Of a stretch of DNA of 64,000 bases, positions 55,301 through 57,266 are shown piece by piece. Every line of letters begins with the position of its first letter. The first letter of the stretch is position 1. The notes beneath the pieces are model-generated. The model did not search any database and was not told the DNA's origin. It was given only the letters and a program-made list of their open reading frames with translations. Source of the DNA: Acanthopleura granulata (taxonomy: Eukaryota; Mollusca; Polyplacophora; Chitonida; Chitonidae); assembly GCA_016165875.1 (NCBI GenBank), contig JABBOT010000009.1:15168566-15232565 (forward strand). The letters are read 5' to 3'. Position numbers and translations under genes: made by a program.

Positions 55301-56354
55301 ATATTTTGATCACCGTGTAATTTCCCCACCAGACATTTTCATCACCAGATATTTCCCCAGCTCTATAACATAAAGAACAAACACTTTATTATATGATCAG
55401 AATACATTTACAAGCATCGGAACTCTAGCTATTTGAGATATCGTGCCCAAATGATTGCATGCATTTCCAGTTGAAAACAACAAGATCTAAAATCTTTTAA
55501 ATCCAAATTATTTAACAAACATTAAAAACCTGACGCTTGTTAGGAATGTGACAAGAAAGTTCACCAGTAACTTGCCAAAAAATAGGTGGTTTGTCCCGGA
55601 CTCTCCGGTTTCTTACACTATCTTGAGAATAGTGTTCAATCAGCAAACAAACAAACAACTAAATATCACTAGAAAGATACACAGTCGATTCTGACGACTA
55701 CATCATGACCATTGTGTCTCTGTACTTAGGCCAGCGAATCCATATCAGTGAGGAGACGTGTAAAGGCCTTCAGCAAACGGGAAAGTACAAGATATCACCC
55801 CGCGGGGAAATCAACATCAAGGTAAACCAAGACTAACTACATTATCCAGACCTACACACACACACACACATTTACAAGAGTAAATAATCTTTTCATTTAA
55901 ATAAAAGATCTTTTTCCTGAGTGATGATAGGACGTAGACTTAGTCTGTTATTATAACACAATACATGTGTCGTATCCAACAAAATATCCTGTTTGCCTAA
56001 TGCTGTCTTTATGTTGGATTAGTAGAAAAATGTGTGCTATGTTTGAAAGAAAATCTGCTGAAATGACAGAATAATCAGCTGCAATAACAGAAAGCATTCA
56101 AGTTTTCCTCACACAATAATGCTAGCCGACTTCGTATAAGTGTAATATTTTTTCAGTACGTCGTAAAACACAAATCAAATAAATTAATAAATAAATGTTA
56201 GCAGTGAGGCATTATATCACTGGCCTTGTCTCACAGAAGCAACGTGAGATTCATTTCTTGCTATTCTGTTCAGGGTAAAGGCGTGATGAAGACGTATTGG
56301 CTTGAGGGCAAAGAAGGGTTCAACAAGAAACTCCCAGATCCTTCCAATGAGTAA
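2751..56354 (+). CDS. Receptor (membrane) guanylate cyclase, natriuretic-peptide-receptor type; 22 exons, 5' end missing
   Basis: Single-pass receptor expected at the plasma membrane, converting GTP to cGMP on ligand binding. The 22 exons listed separately join in frame to about 999 residues (vertebrate relatives are ~1060). Order: ANF-receptor-type ectodomain (1-376), paired cysteines before the membrane, helix (~381-403), Ser-rich juxtamembrane stretch, kinase-homology domain (~460-735) with Lys477 kept but HGRLK (568-572) where active kinases have HRD, coiled-coil linker (~745-785), cyclase domain (~800-945). Catalytic set is complete: metal Asp813 and Asp857, guanine-selecting Glu853 and Cys925, Asn932 and Arg936. 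The first exon(s), with signal peptide, are not seen. Family call is certain from motifs; the ligand and subfamily are unknown. Convergent with malate dehydrogenase downstream. Confidence 0.93.
2858..3889 (+). other. Intron 1, first part
   Basis: No gene or recognised element. A short ATGACGTGACGTGACGTCG repeat occurs near 3343. The rest of the intron is the tandem arrays listed separately. Confidence 0.5.
3890..4260 (+). repeat. Decayed ~118-bp tandem repeat, three units
   Basis: Three units align on CCCAGCCTTTTC / CCCAACCTTTTCC / CCGACCCTTTCTTC (near 3918, 4036, 4154), followed by AGTTTTTC-like and CAGATTA-like blocks. Strongly diverged, non-coding, in intron 1. Confidence 0.65.
4597..4793 (+). 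repeat. 98-bp tandem duplication
   Basis: Two copies starting ATATGAAACAG at 4597 and 4695, both with TTGGATTTAACACATT and ACCT-CTTCGTGAGA blocks. About 80 percent alike by eye. Confidence 0.85.
4999..5976 (+). repeat. 32-bp minisatellite inside a 521-bp tandem duplication
   Basis: The 32-bp unit contains TATAGACAACAGTGAATAA and CGTCTTCGT. The whole block, together with about 110 bp of unique sequence (from AACAACGTG to AAGAAGCTGG), is repeated at an offset of 521 bp (4999-5519 and 5520-5976) with only a few differences, so this duplication is recent relative to unit divergence. Open frames through it are artefacts of the 3n+2 unit structure. Confidence 0.93.
6046..6112 (+). mobile_element. 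SINE family A 3' fragment
   Basis: GGTATAAATGAAATATCCTT, a shortened GAGTAAGACACC block and an AAATAAATGAATAA tail. The 5' part is missing. Confidence 0.75.
6191..6394 (+). CDS. Guanylate cyclase exon 2 (ectodomain)
   Basis: Acceptor TTTCCCTAG, donor GTAAGT, phase 1 at both ends. Encodes about residues 36-103, including [10 protein letters not shown] and DPALSDK, a strongly conserved stretch of ANF-receptor ectodomains, followed by the F-x-WNRAGML strand. Confidence 0.92.
6495..6690 (+). repeat. Interspersed repeat family F
   Basis: GTGGTGCGAGGGGAGTGTAA, AATAAAACCCAATCTGA, TTTGCCAACATCACTCTGTC and GTTCTGGTTTCACTATGTG. Confidence 0.65.
6830..6965 (+). repeat. Interspersed repeat family G
   Basis: TGACTGCTTCTCTTTGCATG is identical to 18184 onward, and GTTGTTTTGGAAATTGGCCT with CCTTGCGATTGTG is matched near 19370-19400. 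Confidence 0.65.
7418..7615 (+). repeat. Degenerate GTCA/CAGT simple repeat before exon 3
   Basis: Runs of CAGTCAGTCAG-type tetranucleotides with many substitutions, ending about 20 bp before the exon 3 acceptor. Low complexity, not coding. Confidence 0.8.
7636..7779 (+). CDS. Guanylate cyclase exon 3 (ectodomain)
   Basis: Acceptor TTTGTTTCAG, donor GTAAGT, phase 1 to phase 1. Encodes about residues 104-151 with a Cys near its start and two N-glycosylation sequons (NLT, NAT). A degenerate GTCA/CAGT repeat runs up to the acceptor. Confidence 0.85.
7780..8404 (+). other. Start of the 12-kb intron 3
   Basis: Unique-looking AT-rich sequence with no gene. The whole intron (7780-19757) contains only repeats. 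Confidence 0.55.
8405..8960 (+). repeat. Interspersed repeat family F, two adjacent partial copies
   Basis: 8405-8720 has TTCTGCTCCAGCCACAGTGT, AATAGTTAGAATAAAACGG and ACCATTTTCCAACTACAACA. 8915-8975 repeats the 3' block (CTAGTTTTACTCTCTGTG, TATAGTCTTTCATAT). Confidence 0.6.
9502..9752 (+). mobile_element. tRNA-headed SINE variant
   Basis: Head resembles a tRNA: GGACTTAGCTCAGCCGGC (box A) and TTTGAGTTCAAATCCCAG (box B). The end is the family A type (GGTGAAATATTGTC, AAACACCAATC, AAATAAGTAAGTAAATA). The body differs from the common subfamily. Acceptor-stem pairing is too poor for a tRNA gene. Confidence 0.7.
10020..10215 (+). repeat. Second copy of the repeat at 470-720
   Basis: Same blocks as described for 470-720, about 65-70 percent alike by eye. 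No tRNA-like boxes or tail seen. Confidence 0.55.
10497..10720 (+). repeat. Polypurine tract with a repeat shared with 39456
   Basis: G/A-rich strand (GGGGAAGGGGGAGAGACAGA and GGGAGGGGGAGAGAG) on either side of a 24-bp block (10539-10562) that recurs exactly at 39456-39479. Confidence 0.6.
11300..12095 (+). repeat. Decayed ~155-bp satellite with X-box-like palindromes
   Basis: GTTTCCATGGCAAC or close variants occur at 11307, 11619, 11773, 11915 and 12081, spaced 312 (two units), 154, 142 and 166 bp. Sequence between them is only weakly alike (for example ATTTATGGGAA after the first two). The motif resembles the RFX-protein X-box palindrome, but binding is untested. Confidence 0.6.
12096..15764 (+). 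other. Intron 3 middle, no feature recognised
   Basis: AT-rich, with short open frames only and no splice-flanked or conserved coding segment on either strand. It contains a TATATATATG tract near 13567. Confidence 0.5.
15765..15990 (+). repeat. Interspersed repeat family F
   Basis: TTCTGCTTCAGCCATGGTGC, GGGGGTGTAAGTTGCTAG and GGTGACCATTTACCAACTGT. A good copy, next to the SINE at 16076. Confidence 0.7.
16076..16332 (+). mobile_element. SINE family A, near full length
   Basis: Box B GTGAGTTCAAGTCCAG, GACCGTACGTGGAAAGGTCT, GTGCGGCGTAAAAAACC and a long AAATAAATAAAT tail. The box A region is degraded. Confidence 0.88.
16965..17125 (+). mobile_element. SINE-like repeat (family C)
   Basis: TTTGCTGCTTCGGCTTC also occurs at about 37428, and the end (CCGCCGTGACATAGGTGAAA, CTGGCGTTCAGC) is family B-like. 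Confidence 0.5.
17227..17490 (-). mobile_element. SINE-like family B, antisense
   Basis: TTTATTTATTTGAAGC tail complement, CAAACCACCGACCATTAG, and GTGGTCTTCAGCGAAGGTTA, the complement of the block shared with 25472, 37775 and 40656. Confidence 0.75.
17690..17905 (-). mobile_element. Family B fragment, antisense
   Basis: GGCAAACTTTCCCATGACTT and GACAAGTGATCTTCAACGAA match the family B central and 5' blocks in reverse. Confidence 0.6.
18178..18315 (+). repeat. Interspersed repeat family G
   Basis: Shares TGACTGCTTCTCTTTGCATG with 6843, then GGTTTGTGTTATTTGTTG and CTGGTCTTGCCTG. Confidence 0.65.
18800..19062 (+). mobile_element. Family B copy
   Basis: GCGCCGTCGTTGAAAACCAC, GTCATCGGTAACTTTCCACA, then ATCTTGAGTATGGCGTTTAA and an AACAAACAAACAATC tail. 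Confidence 0.75.
19345..19435 (+). repeat. Family G fragment
   Basis: GGTTTGTGTTATTTGTCG and ACTGATCTTGCGATTATTGA match the two other copies. Directly precedes the exon 4 acceptor minisatellite. Confidence 0.6.
19440..19757 (+). repeat. 51-54-bp minisatellite phased on the exon 4 acceptor
   Basis: Five to six diverged units, each with ACAAATATTTGTACCTA, then GTTTGTTGCAG-like and TCATTACTCCC. The last unit is the true acceptor plus TCATAATC, the exon start. Acceptor-like positions fall near 19498, 19549, 19600, 19651, 19704 and 19758. A further isolated copy is at 19225-19265. Confidence 0.85.
19758..19939 (+). CDS. Guanylate cyclase exon 4 (ectodomain)
   Basis: Acceptor GTTTGTTTCAG, donor GTAAGC, phase 1 in and phase 0 out. 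Encodes about residues 152-212: an IIIVCLS strand, a helix and GDFVFITMN, as in receptor cyclase ectodomains. The acceptor and first bases of the exon are repeated in a minisatellite just upstream (separate entry). Confidence 0.9.
20794..20907 (+). CDS. Guanylate cyclase exon 5 (ectodomain)
   Basis: Acceptor TTCTCCAG, donor GTGACT, phase 0 at both ends, 38 codons. Encodes residues 213-250 ([16 protein letters not shown]), matching the family segment after the VYD strand. Contains one sequon (NYT). Confidence 0.85.
21060..21185 (+). repeat. Family F 3' fragment
   Basis: GTAACTGTTACACTGCCG and GCTCTGGTTTTACTGTCTGT then GCTGTAGTCTTTTATAT. Confidence 0.6.
21301..21520 (-). mobile_element. SINE family A, antisense
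   Basis: Reverse-oriented tail (TTTATTGATTGATTTGATTG), the GCCAGAATTATGGTG block and GAGCTGGTTTTGAACTCACA (box B complement). It ends 60 bp before the exon 6 acceptor. Confidence 0.85.
21580..21718 (+). CDS. Guanylate cyclase exon 6 (ectodomain)
   Basis: Acceptor CCCGTTAG. Encodes about residues 251-296 with [13 protein letters not shown] and the DGRR turn. Two GT donors lie 7 bp apart, at 21712 (GTAAGC) and 21719 (GTAAGT). Only the second joins exon 7 in frame, so it is the one used here. Contains sequon NQT. Confidence 0.85.
23021..23151 (+). CDS. Guanylate cyclase exon 7 (ectodomain)
   Basis: Acceptor TTCACAG, donor GTACGT, phase 1 in and phase 0 out. Encodes about residues 297-340 with [14 protein letters not shown], the highly conserved G-x-V-x-x-D-x-x-GDR motif near the end of ANF-receptor domains. 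Confidence 0.92.
23461..23745 (+). mobile_element. tRNA-headed SINE (family D)
   Basis: GGTGGCCTGGTCGTTAGAGC resembles box A, and AGAGGTTCGAGCAAAG at 23590 resembles box B but lies further 3' than in a tRNA. The end is GGACTCGCCCTTCCTAAAAG. GC-rich relative to flanks. Single copy in the window, so the family is inferred from the tRNA-like head only. Confidence 0.55.
24146..24411 (-). mobile_element. SINE family A, best-preserved copy
   Basis: Full unit on the minus strand: box A complement (CAGCGCGCTAACCGACTGAG then CCACGGAGGCC), box B complement (GTCTTGAACTCACGGCGACC), the central GGGGGAAACCCACGACCATC block and GTTTTACGCCGTACTCAAG. This copy is a useful reference for the family. Confidence 0.93.
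25298..25406 (+). CDS. Guanylate cyclase exon 8 (membrane-proximal ectodomain)
   Basis: Acceptor CTCCTGCAG, donor GTAACT, phase 0 in and phase 1 out. Encodes about residues 341-376, including [10 protein letters not shown], the juxtamembrane cysteine pair typical of invertebrate receptor cyclases. Confidence 0.9.
25450..25850 (+). mobile_element. Family B copy with long tail
   Basis: GCAGTCTAACGTGCGTTGAA near 25477, GTTTCCTCCAGCCATAAATC and GAGTATGGCGTAAAACATC, then a 60-bp AAATA-type tail. The middle carries extra unmatched sequence, possibly an insertion. Begins just after exon 8. Confidence 0.7.
26102..26183 (+). CDS. Guanylate cyclase exon 9 (transmembrane helix)
   Basis: Acceptor GGCTTGCAG, donor GTAAGT, phase 1 in and phase 2 out. 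Encodes about residues 377-404. An uninterrupted Ile/Val/Ala/Leu-rich stretch (~381-403) preceded by RNN is the single membrane span. Confidence 0.9.
27232..27370 (-). mobile_element. SINE family A fragment, antisense
   Basis: GATTGGTGGTTTACACC, then ACCAACATTATGGTGGGAGG and a decayed central block. Only the 3' half is recognisable. Confidence 0.75.
27462..27850 (+). repeat. ~150-bp tandem repeat, 2.5-3 diverged units
   Basis: Each unit has a C-T-A-C-AACTGTTGAATGAAAAT-like block (27466, 27611, 27764) and a later GTTCGTTGA-like block (27554, 27690, 27818) in an A/C-rich context. The minus-strand open frame across it merely reflects the repeat. Confidence 0.75.
28084..28148 (+). repeat. AAT/AAC trinucleotide repeat
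   Basis: Interrupted run of AATAATAAT and CAACAACAA triplets in intron 9. Confidence 0.9.
28530..28640 (+). mobile_element. Family B fragment
   Basis: GTTCATGAACACTTGTCTTC and GGGAAAGTTTGTCAGTAACT match the 5' and central blocks; the 3' end is missing. Confidence 0.55.
28825..28921 (+). CDS. Guanylate cyclase exon 10 (intracellular juxtamembrane)
   Basis: Acceptor CACTGCAG, donor GTAAAG, phase 2 in and phase 0 out. Starts with a basic RKRQ stop-transfer segment and continues with [11 protein letters not shown], the family's entry into the kinase-homology domain. Encodes about residues 404-436. Confidence 0.9.
29728..30215 (+). repeat. Family F copy interrupted by a SINE
   Basis: The left part (GTCATGGTGCTAGGGGTTGT, AATAGTTAAAATAAAACACC) and right part (GTGACCATTTACCAACAATC, GTTCTGGTTTTACTCTAT) are halves of one copy, split by the antisense SINE at 29829-30087. 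Confidence 0.75.
29829..30087 (-). mobile_element. SINE family A inserted in another repeat
   Basis: Antisense full-length copy with TTGATTGGTGTTTTACGTCG at one end and CAACTGAACCACGAGGCCTC at the other. The sequence on both sides belongs to repeat family F (29728-29828 and 30088-30215), so the SINE split an older copy. Confidence 0.9.
30412..30591 (+). CDS. Guanylate cyclase exon 11 (Ser-rich segment and kinase-homology N lobe)
   Basis: Acceptor GCTCACAG, donor GTTGGT, exactly 60 codons, phase 0. A Ser/Thr/Gly-rich run (~437-455) occupies the position of the regulatory phosphorylation cluster of natriuretic receptors. VAVKM then carries the beta-3 lysine (Lys477). Whether those serines are phosphorylated is inference. 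Confidence 0.9.
30592..32956 (+). other. Intron 11, first part
   Basis: No gene found. One C-run near 32677. Short frames have no family signature. Confidence 0.5.
32957..33197 (+). mobile_element. SINE family A, near full length
   Basis: Starts GGGCCTCCGTGGCGCA (box A region), box B TATGAGTTCAAGTCTAG, AACCTGCGGATGGTCGTAG, and an AAATAAATATATAAATAAA tail. Confidence 0.9.
33585..33750 (+). mobile_element. Family B 3' fragment
   Basis: CTCCCACAAAACTGTCCACC, CATATCGTGTAAATAAAA and CTGAGTATGCCGCTGAACAA, degraded. Confidence 0.55.
34340..34595 (-). mobile_element. tRNA-headed SINE (family E), antisense
   Basis: On the minus strand GGGCGATGGACGAGTGCTAA is box A-like and GGCGGGTTCAAACCCAGC is a strong box B. 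The distal part (GGCAAGTTACTGACAAACTT on +) is shared with family B. Confidence 0.6.
35184..35374 (+). mobile_element. SINE family A, 5' truncated
   Basis: Begins in the GTTTCCTCTCCGG block, then TTCTCCCACCATAATGCTGG and GAGAACGGCGTAAAACATTC, with an AAATAAATAAATAAGTAAA tail. Confidence 0.88.
35890..35954 (+). repeat. 22-bp triplicate
   Basis: Three copies of GTGNGCAAATTATA followed (in two) by CAGCACTG. Confidence 0.8.
36340..36428 (+). mobile_element. Family B tail before exon 12
   Basis: AAAATCTTGAGTATGGCGTT followed by AAACAGTAATCAACAAAACA. Ends ~140 bp before the exon 12 acceptor. Confidence 0.7.
36568..36672 (+). CDS. Guanylate cyclase exon 12 (kinase-homology domain)
   Basis: Acceptor TTTGGCAG, donor GTTTGT, 35 codons, phase 0. 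Encodes residues 497-531 with [10 protein letters not shown] and QYCPKGSLQ, both highly conserved in receptor cyclases. The exon's last ~19 bases and donor are repeated downstream in a 55-bp minisatellite. Confidence 0.93.
36673..37015 (+). repeat. 55-bp minisatellite phased on the exon 12 donor
   Basis: About six diverged copies start exactly at the exon 12/intron 12 border. Each unit begins with a donor-like GTTTGT, continues with a pyrimidine tract and a TACTAATA-like box ending in AG, then repeats the last ~19 bases of exon 12 (AAAGGCAGTTTACAG-like). The second copy begins at 36728. Confidence 0.9.
37355..37532 (+). mobile_element. tRNA-headed SINE (family C)
   Basis: GTTCCCTGTTCGAATCCAGC is a clear box B; GCTGCTTCGGCTTCGACTTC matches 16980; the end is TTCTTGAGTAGGAGCGTTAA with a CAATCAATCAATCA tail. 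Confidence 0.75.
37681..37752 (+). CDS. Guanylate cyclase exon 13 (kinase-homology domain)
   Basis: Acceptor TTATTCCAG, donor GTAAGT, 24 codons, phase 0. Encodes [19 protein letters not shown], the family's conserved helix after GSLQ. Confidence 0.92.
37762..37925 (+). mobile_element. Family B fragment just after exon 13
   Basis: GCACTCTGACGTTCGCCGAA, GACTACTTGTCTTTC, GGGAAAGTTCGTCACCAACT and CCATTAAACCTGAC. Starts 10 bp after the donor. Confidence 0.7.
38515..38683 (+). CDS. Guanylate cyclase exon 14 (pseudo-catalytic loop)
   Basis: Acceptor CTTTCCAG, donor GTAAGA, phase 0 in and phase 1 out. Encodes about residues 556-611. HGRLKSTNC replaces the HRDLKxxN loop of active kinases and DYG replaces DFG (588-590). 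This is the usual receptor-cyclase state, implying a regulatory pseudokinase. Confidence 0.93.
38684..39390 (+). other. Intron 14, first part
   Basis: TTTGTTTGTTTG-type low-complexity near 38815-38860, otherwise nothing recognised. Confidence 0.55.
39391..39505 (+). repeat. Repeat fragment shared with 10539
   Basis: Holds the same 24-bp block (AGAGGGCTTCGTGCAAGTGG within it), preceded by CTACCATGGCAAC, a relative of the palindrome series at 11.3-12.1 kb. Confidence 0.55.
40083..40286 (+). CDS. Guanylate cyclase exon 15 (kinase-homology C lobe)
   Basis: Donor GTAAGC. Contains LWTSPEILR and the invariant [12 protein letters not shown]. Two AGs, giving starts at 40083 or 40089, both keep phase 1 and differ by two residues; I chose 40083 because it follows the longer pyrimidine tract. 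About 25 residues before LWTSPE are a variable insert. Encodes about residues 612-679. Confidence 0.82.
40655..40855 (+). mobile_element. Family B copy before exon 16
   Basis: GCGCAGTCTAACGCTCATTG, GATTTCCTCCACCCACAAAA, CACCGTCGTCGTATAAGTGC and a degraded GTATGGAGTAAAAC end. Confidence 0.75.
40932..41112 (+). CDS. Guanylate cyclase exon 16 (end of kinase-homology domain)
   Basis: Acceptor GACTTTCAG, donor GTAAGT, phase 1 in and phase 2 out. Encodes about residues 680-740 with PPFRPPL and [12 protein letters not shown], the standard C-terminal motif of the kinase-homology domain. Confidence 0.93.
41657..41888 (+). mobile_element. SINE family A upstream of exon 17
   Basis: AATGCGGTCGATGTGAG, AACGTGCGGATGGTCGTGAG, CACCATAATGCTGGCCGCC and GAGTACCGCGTAAAACG. 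The tail is short. Confidence 0.88.
42090..42178 (+). mobile_element. Family B 3' fragment
   Basis: GGTGGTTTCCCTAGTCACAA, GGCTCGTATGAGTGAAATAT and GACAGCGACATTAAACAAC. Confidence 0.6.
42278..42418 (+). CDS. Guanylate cyclase exon 17 (coiled-coil linker)
   Basis: Acceptor TTTTCTAG, donor GTAAGT, phase 2 at both ends. Encodes about residues 740-787: [18 protein letters not shown] followed by a charged helix and LLYRLLPP. This is the dimerising signalling helix that couples receptor and cyclase domains. Confidence 0.94.
42450..42566 (+). mobile_element. SINE family A 5' half
   Basis: AAATCCGTGGCCGAGTGGTC (box A), GTTGTTGTGATCCGTCC (degraded box B) and CTCACGCTGGCTTCCTCTC. It stops before the 3' half. 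Confidence 0.65.
42957..43139 (-). mobile_element. SINE family A, antisense, between exons 17 and 18
   Basis: TTTATTTATTCATTTGATTG tail complement, TTCATTATGGTGGGAGAAAA, AACCCACGACCATCCGCAGG and GAAGTCAGCATGAGATGAC. The tRNA head is lost. Confidence 0.9.
43285..43477 (+). CDS. Guanylate cyclase exon 18 (cyclase domain, first part)
   Basis: Acceptor after a T-rich tract (TTTTGCAG), donor GTTTGT, phase 2 in and phase 0 out. Encodes about residues 787-851. FSDIVGFT supplies metal-binding Asp813. The exon ends in HDVYK and continues into exon 19 with VETIGD. Its final bases and donor seed the 30-bp minisatellite that follows. Confidence 0.95.
43478..44180 (+). repeat. 30-bp minisatellite phased on the exon 18 donor
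   Basis: About 20 diverged 30-bp copies beginning at the exon 18 border. Each copy carries ACATGACGTCTACAAG followed by GTTTGTGTC, that is, the exon's last 16 bases and its donor. The unit is a multiple of three and reads in frame as a ten-residue repeat ending LHDVYK. Confidence 0.92.
44283..44525 (-). mobile_element. SINE family A inserted in the exon-18 minisatellite
   Basis: Antisense copy: GTCGTACTCCAGAATATTTC, CCAGCATTATGGTGGGGG and TAGCGCGCTAAGCTACAGAG. It lacks a clear A-rich tail. The minisatellite resumes on its right. Confidence 0.88.
44526..44870 (+). repeat. Continuation of the exon-18-derived minisatellite beyond a SINE
   Basis: More decayed copies of the ~30-bp unit (for example the tracts near 44585 and 44640) resume after the minus-strand SINE at 44283-44525. 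The array therefore existed before the SINE inserted into it. Confidence 0.6.
44871..45422 (-). other. Left flank of the BEL element
   Basis: Expected position of the 3' LTR. The open frame at 45315-45043 (minus) has no recognised motif, and I see no direct repeat of the right flank (51017-51357). Confidence 0.4.
45423..46341 (-). pseudogene. BEL/Pao integrase lacking its catalytic core
   Basis: The N-terminal zinc-binding part reads [16 protein letters not shown] and then passes directly into [13 protein letters not shown], which in intact Pao integrases follows the whole catalytic core. The Asp-Asp-Glu core and the Cys-Cys half of the zinc site are therefore missing, with the junction at about 45926-45938. 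The C-terminal [10 protein letters not shown] domain is present. A 13-base G run (45998-46010, + strand) marks a frame change upstream of the junction. Confidence 0.85.
46348..47122 (-). pseudogene. BEL/Pao connection domain and RNase H, frameshifted
   Basis: First part reads [18 protein letters not shown], the Pao-family motif after reverse transcriptase, then FSGASEKA. After a shift near 46805 come [22 protein letters not shown] (RNase H Asp) and [10 protein letters not shown]. An in-frame TAG ends the stretch at 46348, and the same frame reopens 6 bases later. Confidence 0.85.
47097..48550 (-). pseudogene. BEL/Pao reverse transcriptase, frameshifted
   Basis: Two frames joined by a shift near 47710. 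The first carries [15 protein letters not shown] and [15 protein letters not shown]; the second carries the fingers/palm with FYVDDALKS, the catalytic YVDD box of this superfamily. A further shift lies near 47130. Confidence 0.88.
48465..49472 (-). pseudogene. BEL/Pao zinc knuckles and aspartic protease
   Basis: Contains [15 protein letters not shown] (a C-x2-C-x4-H-x4-C knuckle) and a second [14 protein letters not shown] knuckle, then [11 protein letters not shown], the active-site signature of the Pao-type retropepsin. A one-base frame change near 48600 separates it from the reverse transcriptase frame. Confidence 0.85.
49503..51016 (-). pseudogene. BEL/Pao gag region, broken
   Basis: Three open stretches in different frames (51016-50675, 50624-49761, 49703-49503). 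The middle one has an Arg/Ser-rich start, then a long Ala/Glu/Lys/Gln coiled coil (about codons 45-110), then a compact [12 protein letters not shown] to ELDLLIKWL segment like the gag core of Pao elements. Frame changes near 50700 and 49750 indicate decay. Residue-level homology was not searched. Confidence 0.75.
51827..51963 (+). mobile_element. SINE family A 3' half
   Basis: GCAACCTGCGGATGGTCGTG, TACCATAATGATGTCATCC, GAGTATGGCCTAAAACAC and an AATAAATAAATAAGTAAA tail. Confidence 0.88.
52236..52378 (+). mobile_element. SINE family A/B 3' fragment
   Basis: GGTTTCCTCTACCCAAAAAC, GTCCTGTAAGTGAAATATTC and TTCAGTACGTCGTTAAGC, then an A-rich tail. Hybrid character between families A and B. Confidence 0.65.
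53005..53245 (-). mobile_element. tRNA-headed SINE, antisense, degraded
   Basis: GTGGGATTCGAACACGCGAC is a box B complement, and AGTATTTTTCACTTATAAGG with GCGGTGGTCAG is the family A/B 3' end in reverse. Confidence 0.6.
53246..53713 (+). other. Intron 18 near its end
   Basis: AT-rich sequence with no gene or recognised element. Confidence 0.5.
53714..53895. repeat. Cluster of short inverted repeats (CTACCTCGC / GCGAGGTAG, AGCGAAG / CTTCGCT)
   Basis: The segment alternates many sense and antisense copies of GCGAGGTAG-like and GAAGCGAAG-like words, so it can fold on itself. It is locally GC-rich in an AT-rich intron and lies just before exon 19. Not a recognised family. Confidence 0.6.
53971..54160 (+). 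CDS. Guanylate cyclase exon 19 (cyclase domain, middle)
   Basis: Acceptor CGTCCTCAG, donor GTAAAG, phase 0 in and phase 1 out. Begins [13 protein letters not shown]: Glu853 selects guanine and Asp857 binds metal. Ends [13 protein letters not shown]. Encodes about residues 852-915. Confidence 0.95.
54954..55037 (+). CDS. Guanylate cyclase exon 20 (cyclase domain, catalytic end)
   Basis: Acceptor GGTTGACAG, donor GTAAGT, phase 1 at both ends. Encodes [19 protein letters not shown] with Cys925 (guanine recognition), Asn932 and Arg936 (catalysis). With these present the enzyme should be active as a guanylate cyclase. Confidence 0.95.
55075..55362 (+). repeat. ~18-20-bp minisatellite after exon 20
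   Basis: Degenerate repeats of CCACCAGACATTTTCA-like units fill most of intron 20's first half. The unit does not include exon 20 sequence. Confidence 0.85.
55545..55668 (+). mobile_element. Family B 3' half before exon 21
   Basis: TTCACCAGTAACTTGCCAAA, GGTGGTTTGTCCCGGACTCT and CAATCAGCAAACAAACAAAC. Confidence 0.75.
55730..55821 (+). CDS. Guanylate cyclase exon 21 (cyclase domain, C-terminal)
   Basis: Acceptor GTACTTAG, donor GTAAAC, phase 1 in and phase 0 out. Encodes about residues 943-973 ([12 protein letters not shown], then PRGEINIK), matching the family's last strands. Confidence 0.93.
55853..55870 (+). repeat. CA dinucleotide microsatellite
   Basis: About nine CA units starting 30 bp after exon 21. 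Confidence 0.95.
56094..56197 (+). mobile_element. SINE family A 3' fragment between exons 21 and 22
   Basis: ACACAATAATGCTAGCCGAC, TTCGTATAAGTGTAATATT and CAGTACGTCGTAAAACACA, with an AAATAAATTAATAAATAAA tail, ~75 bp before the last exon. Confidence 0.85.
56274..56354 (+). CDS. Guanylate cyclase final exon 22 with stop
   Basis: Acceptor TCTGTTCAG, phase 0. Encodes [19 protein letters not shown] and ends at TAA (56352-56354). The G-KG-x-M-x-TYWL motif is the usual end of receptor cyclases, and the tail is short. The stop overlaps a GTAAGA sequence that resembles a donor, so a longer splice form cannot be excluded. Confidence 0.88.
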   Translation, partial: GKGVMKTYWLEGKEGFNKKLPDPSNE

Positions 56355-56527
56355 GACACCTTGTTTTAAGTAAAGGTCTGCGCTAGCCTGAAATGCCACA
56401 GGAGTCGCATGTTCAAAACCAGCTACAGACAACGATCCATCCGCGATGATACCTCATGAAGTTTGTTTGCCATGGCTTCGTCCACCTATCCATATCGTTG
56501 AGTCGGATATTGCCGCGAATAACAATG

Positions 56528-56541
56528 AATAAATAAATAAA
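56528..56541 (+). promoter_or_regulatory. Candidate polyadenylation signal of the cyclase gene
   Basis: AATAAA repeated in an AAATAAATAA run 175 bp after the stop codon. It could equally be the tail of an old SINE, so the assignment is tentative. Confidence 0.35.
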
Positions 56542-56977
56542 CATTTACCTGCAAAATAATACTAACTCAACGGGAGCATTTAAATTTGAAGCCGGCCTAT
56601 CACCACTGATACATTGTGCGTACATCGTGTTGGGAAAATAATTAAGTACGTTATTAGCTGATATTATAGTTATGTTTCAGTGGTAAACTTCTCCAGATGA
56701 AGGAACGAGTCGAACTAAACGGCACACTATTACATGTACTTCCCACCGTTTATGTGGTAAATTTCTCTGTAGTTTTCTTACGTCAAACAAGAGCAGACAC
56801 ACACACTGCATACAAACAAAATGTACACTTTACAACTTCGACCCGCCCACTCGGGCAGAAAGGATATGAGAAAAAATGAGGGAAGTGCTAAAACTAATTG
56901 AACTTCTTGTTTGTTTCGAATGTCTCTATAGGTCACCATAGGTTTTTTTATTGTGGCCTATACGTGGCTGAGGGGTA

Positions 56978-57150
56978 ATCGCGCTAGGGCAGCGCAGTGA
57001 CTCATGAGACTCTCACCAATGCGGCTGCTCTGAGTTCAAGTCCAGCTCTAGCAGGCTGGTTTCCTCTCCGGTCCCTACGTGGGAAGGTCTGCGAGCTACC
57101 TGCGAGTGGTCGTTGGTTTCCCCCGGGCTCTGCCCGGTTTCCTTCCTTCC
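56978..57150 (+). mobile_element. SINE family A 5' part
   Basis: GCGCAGTGACTC, CACCAATGCGGCTGCTCTGA, GAGTTCAAGTCCAGCTC (box B) and GGTTTCCCCCGGGCTCTGCC. The 3' block and tail are absent. Confidence 0.85.
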
Positions 57151-57266
57151 GCCATTCAAGTAAAGAAAAAATGCCAACAACAGGGCTCAAGTATTACTTA
57201 AAAGTGAAGTTATGTGAATTGTTGATACTAATCTGTTAATTTCCTTTCTTTATTTCAGGTAAATCT

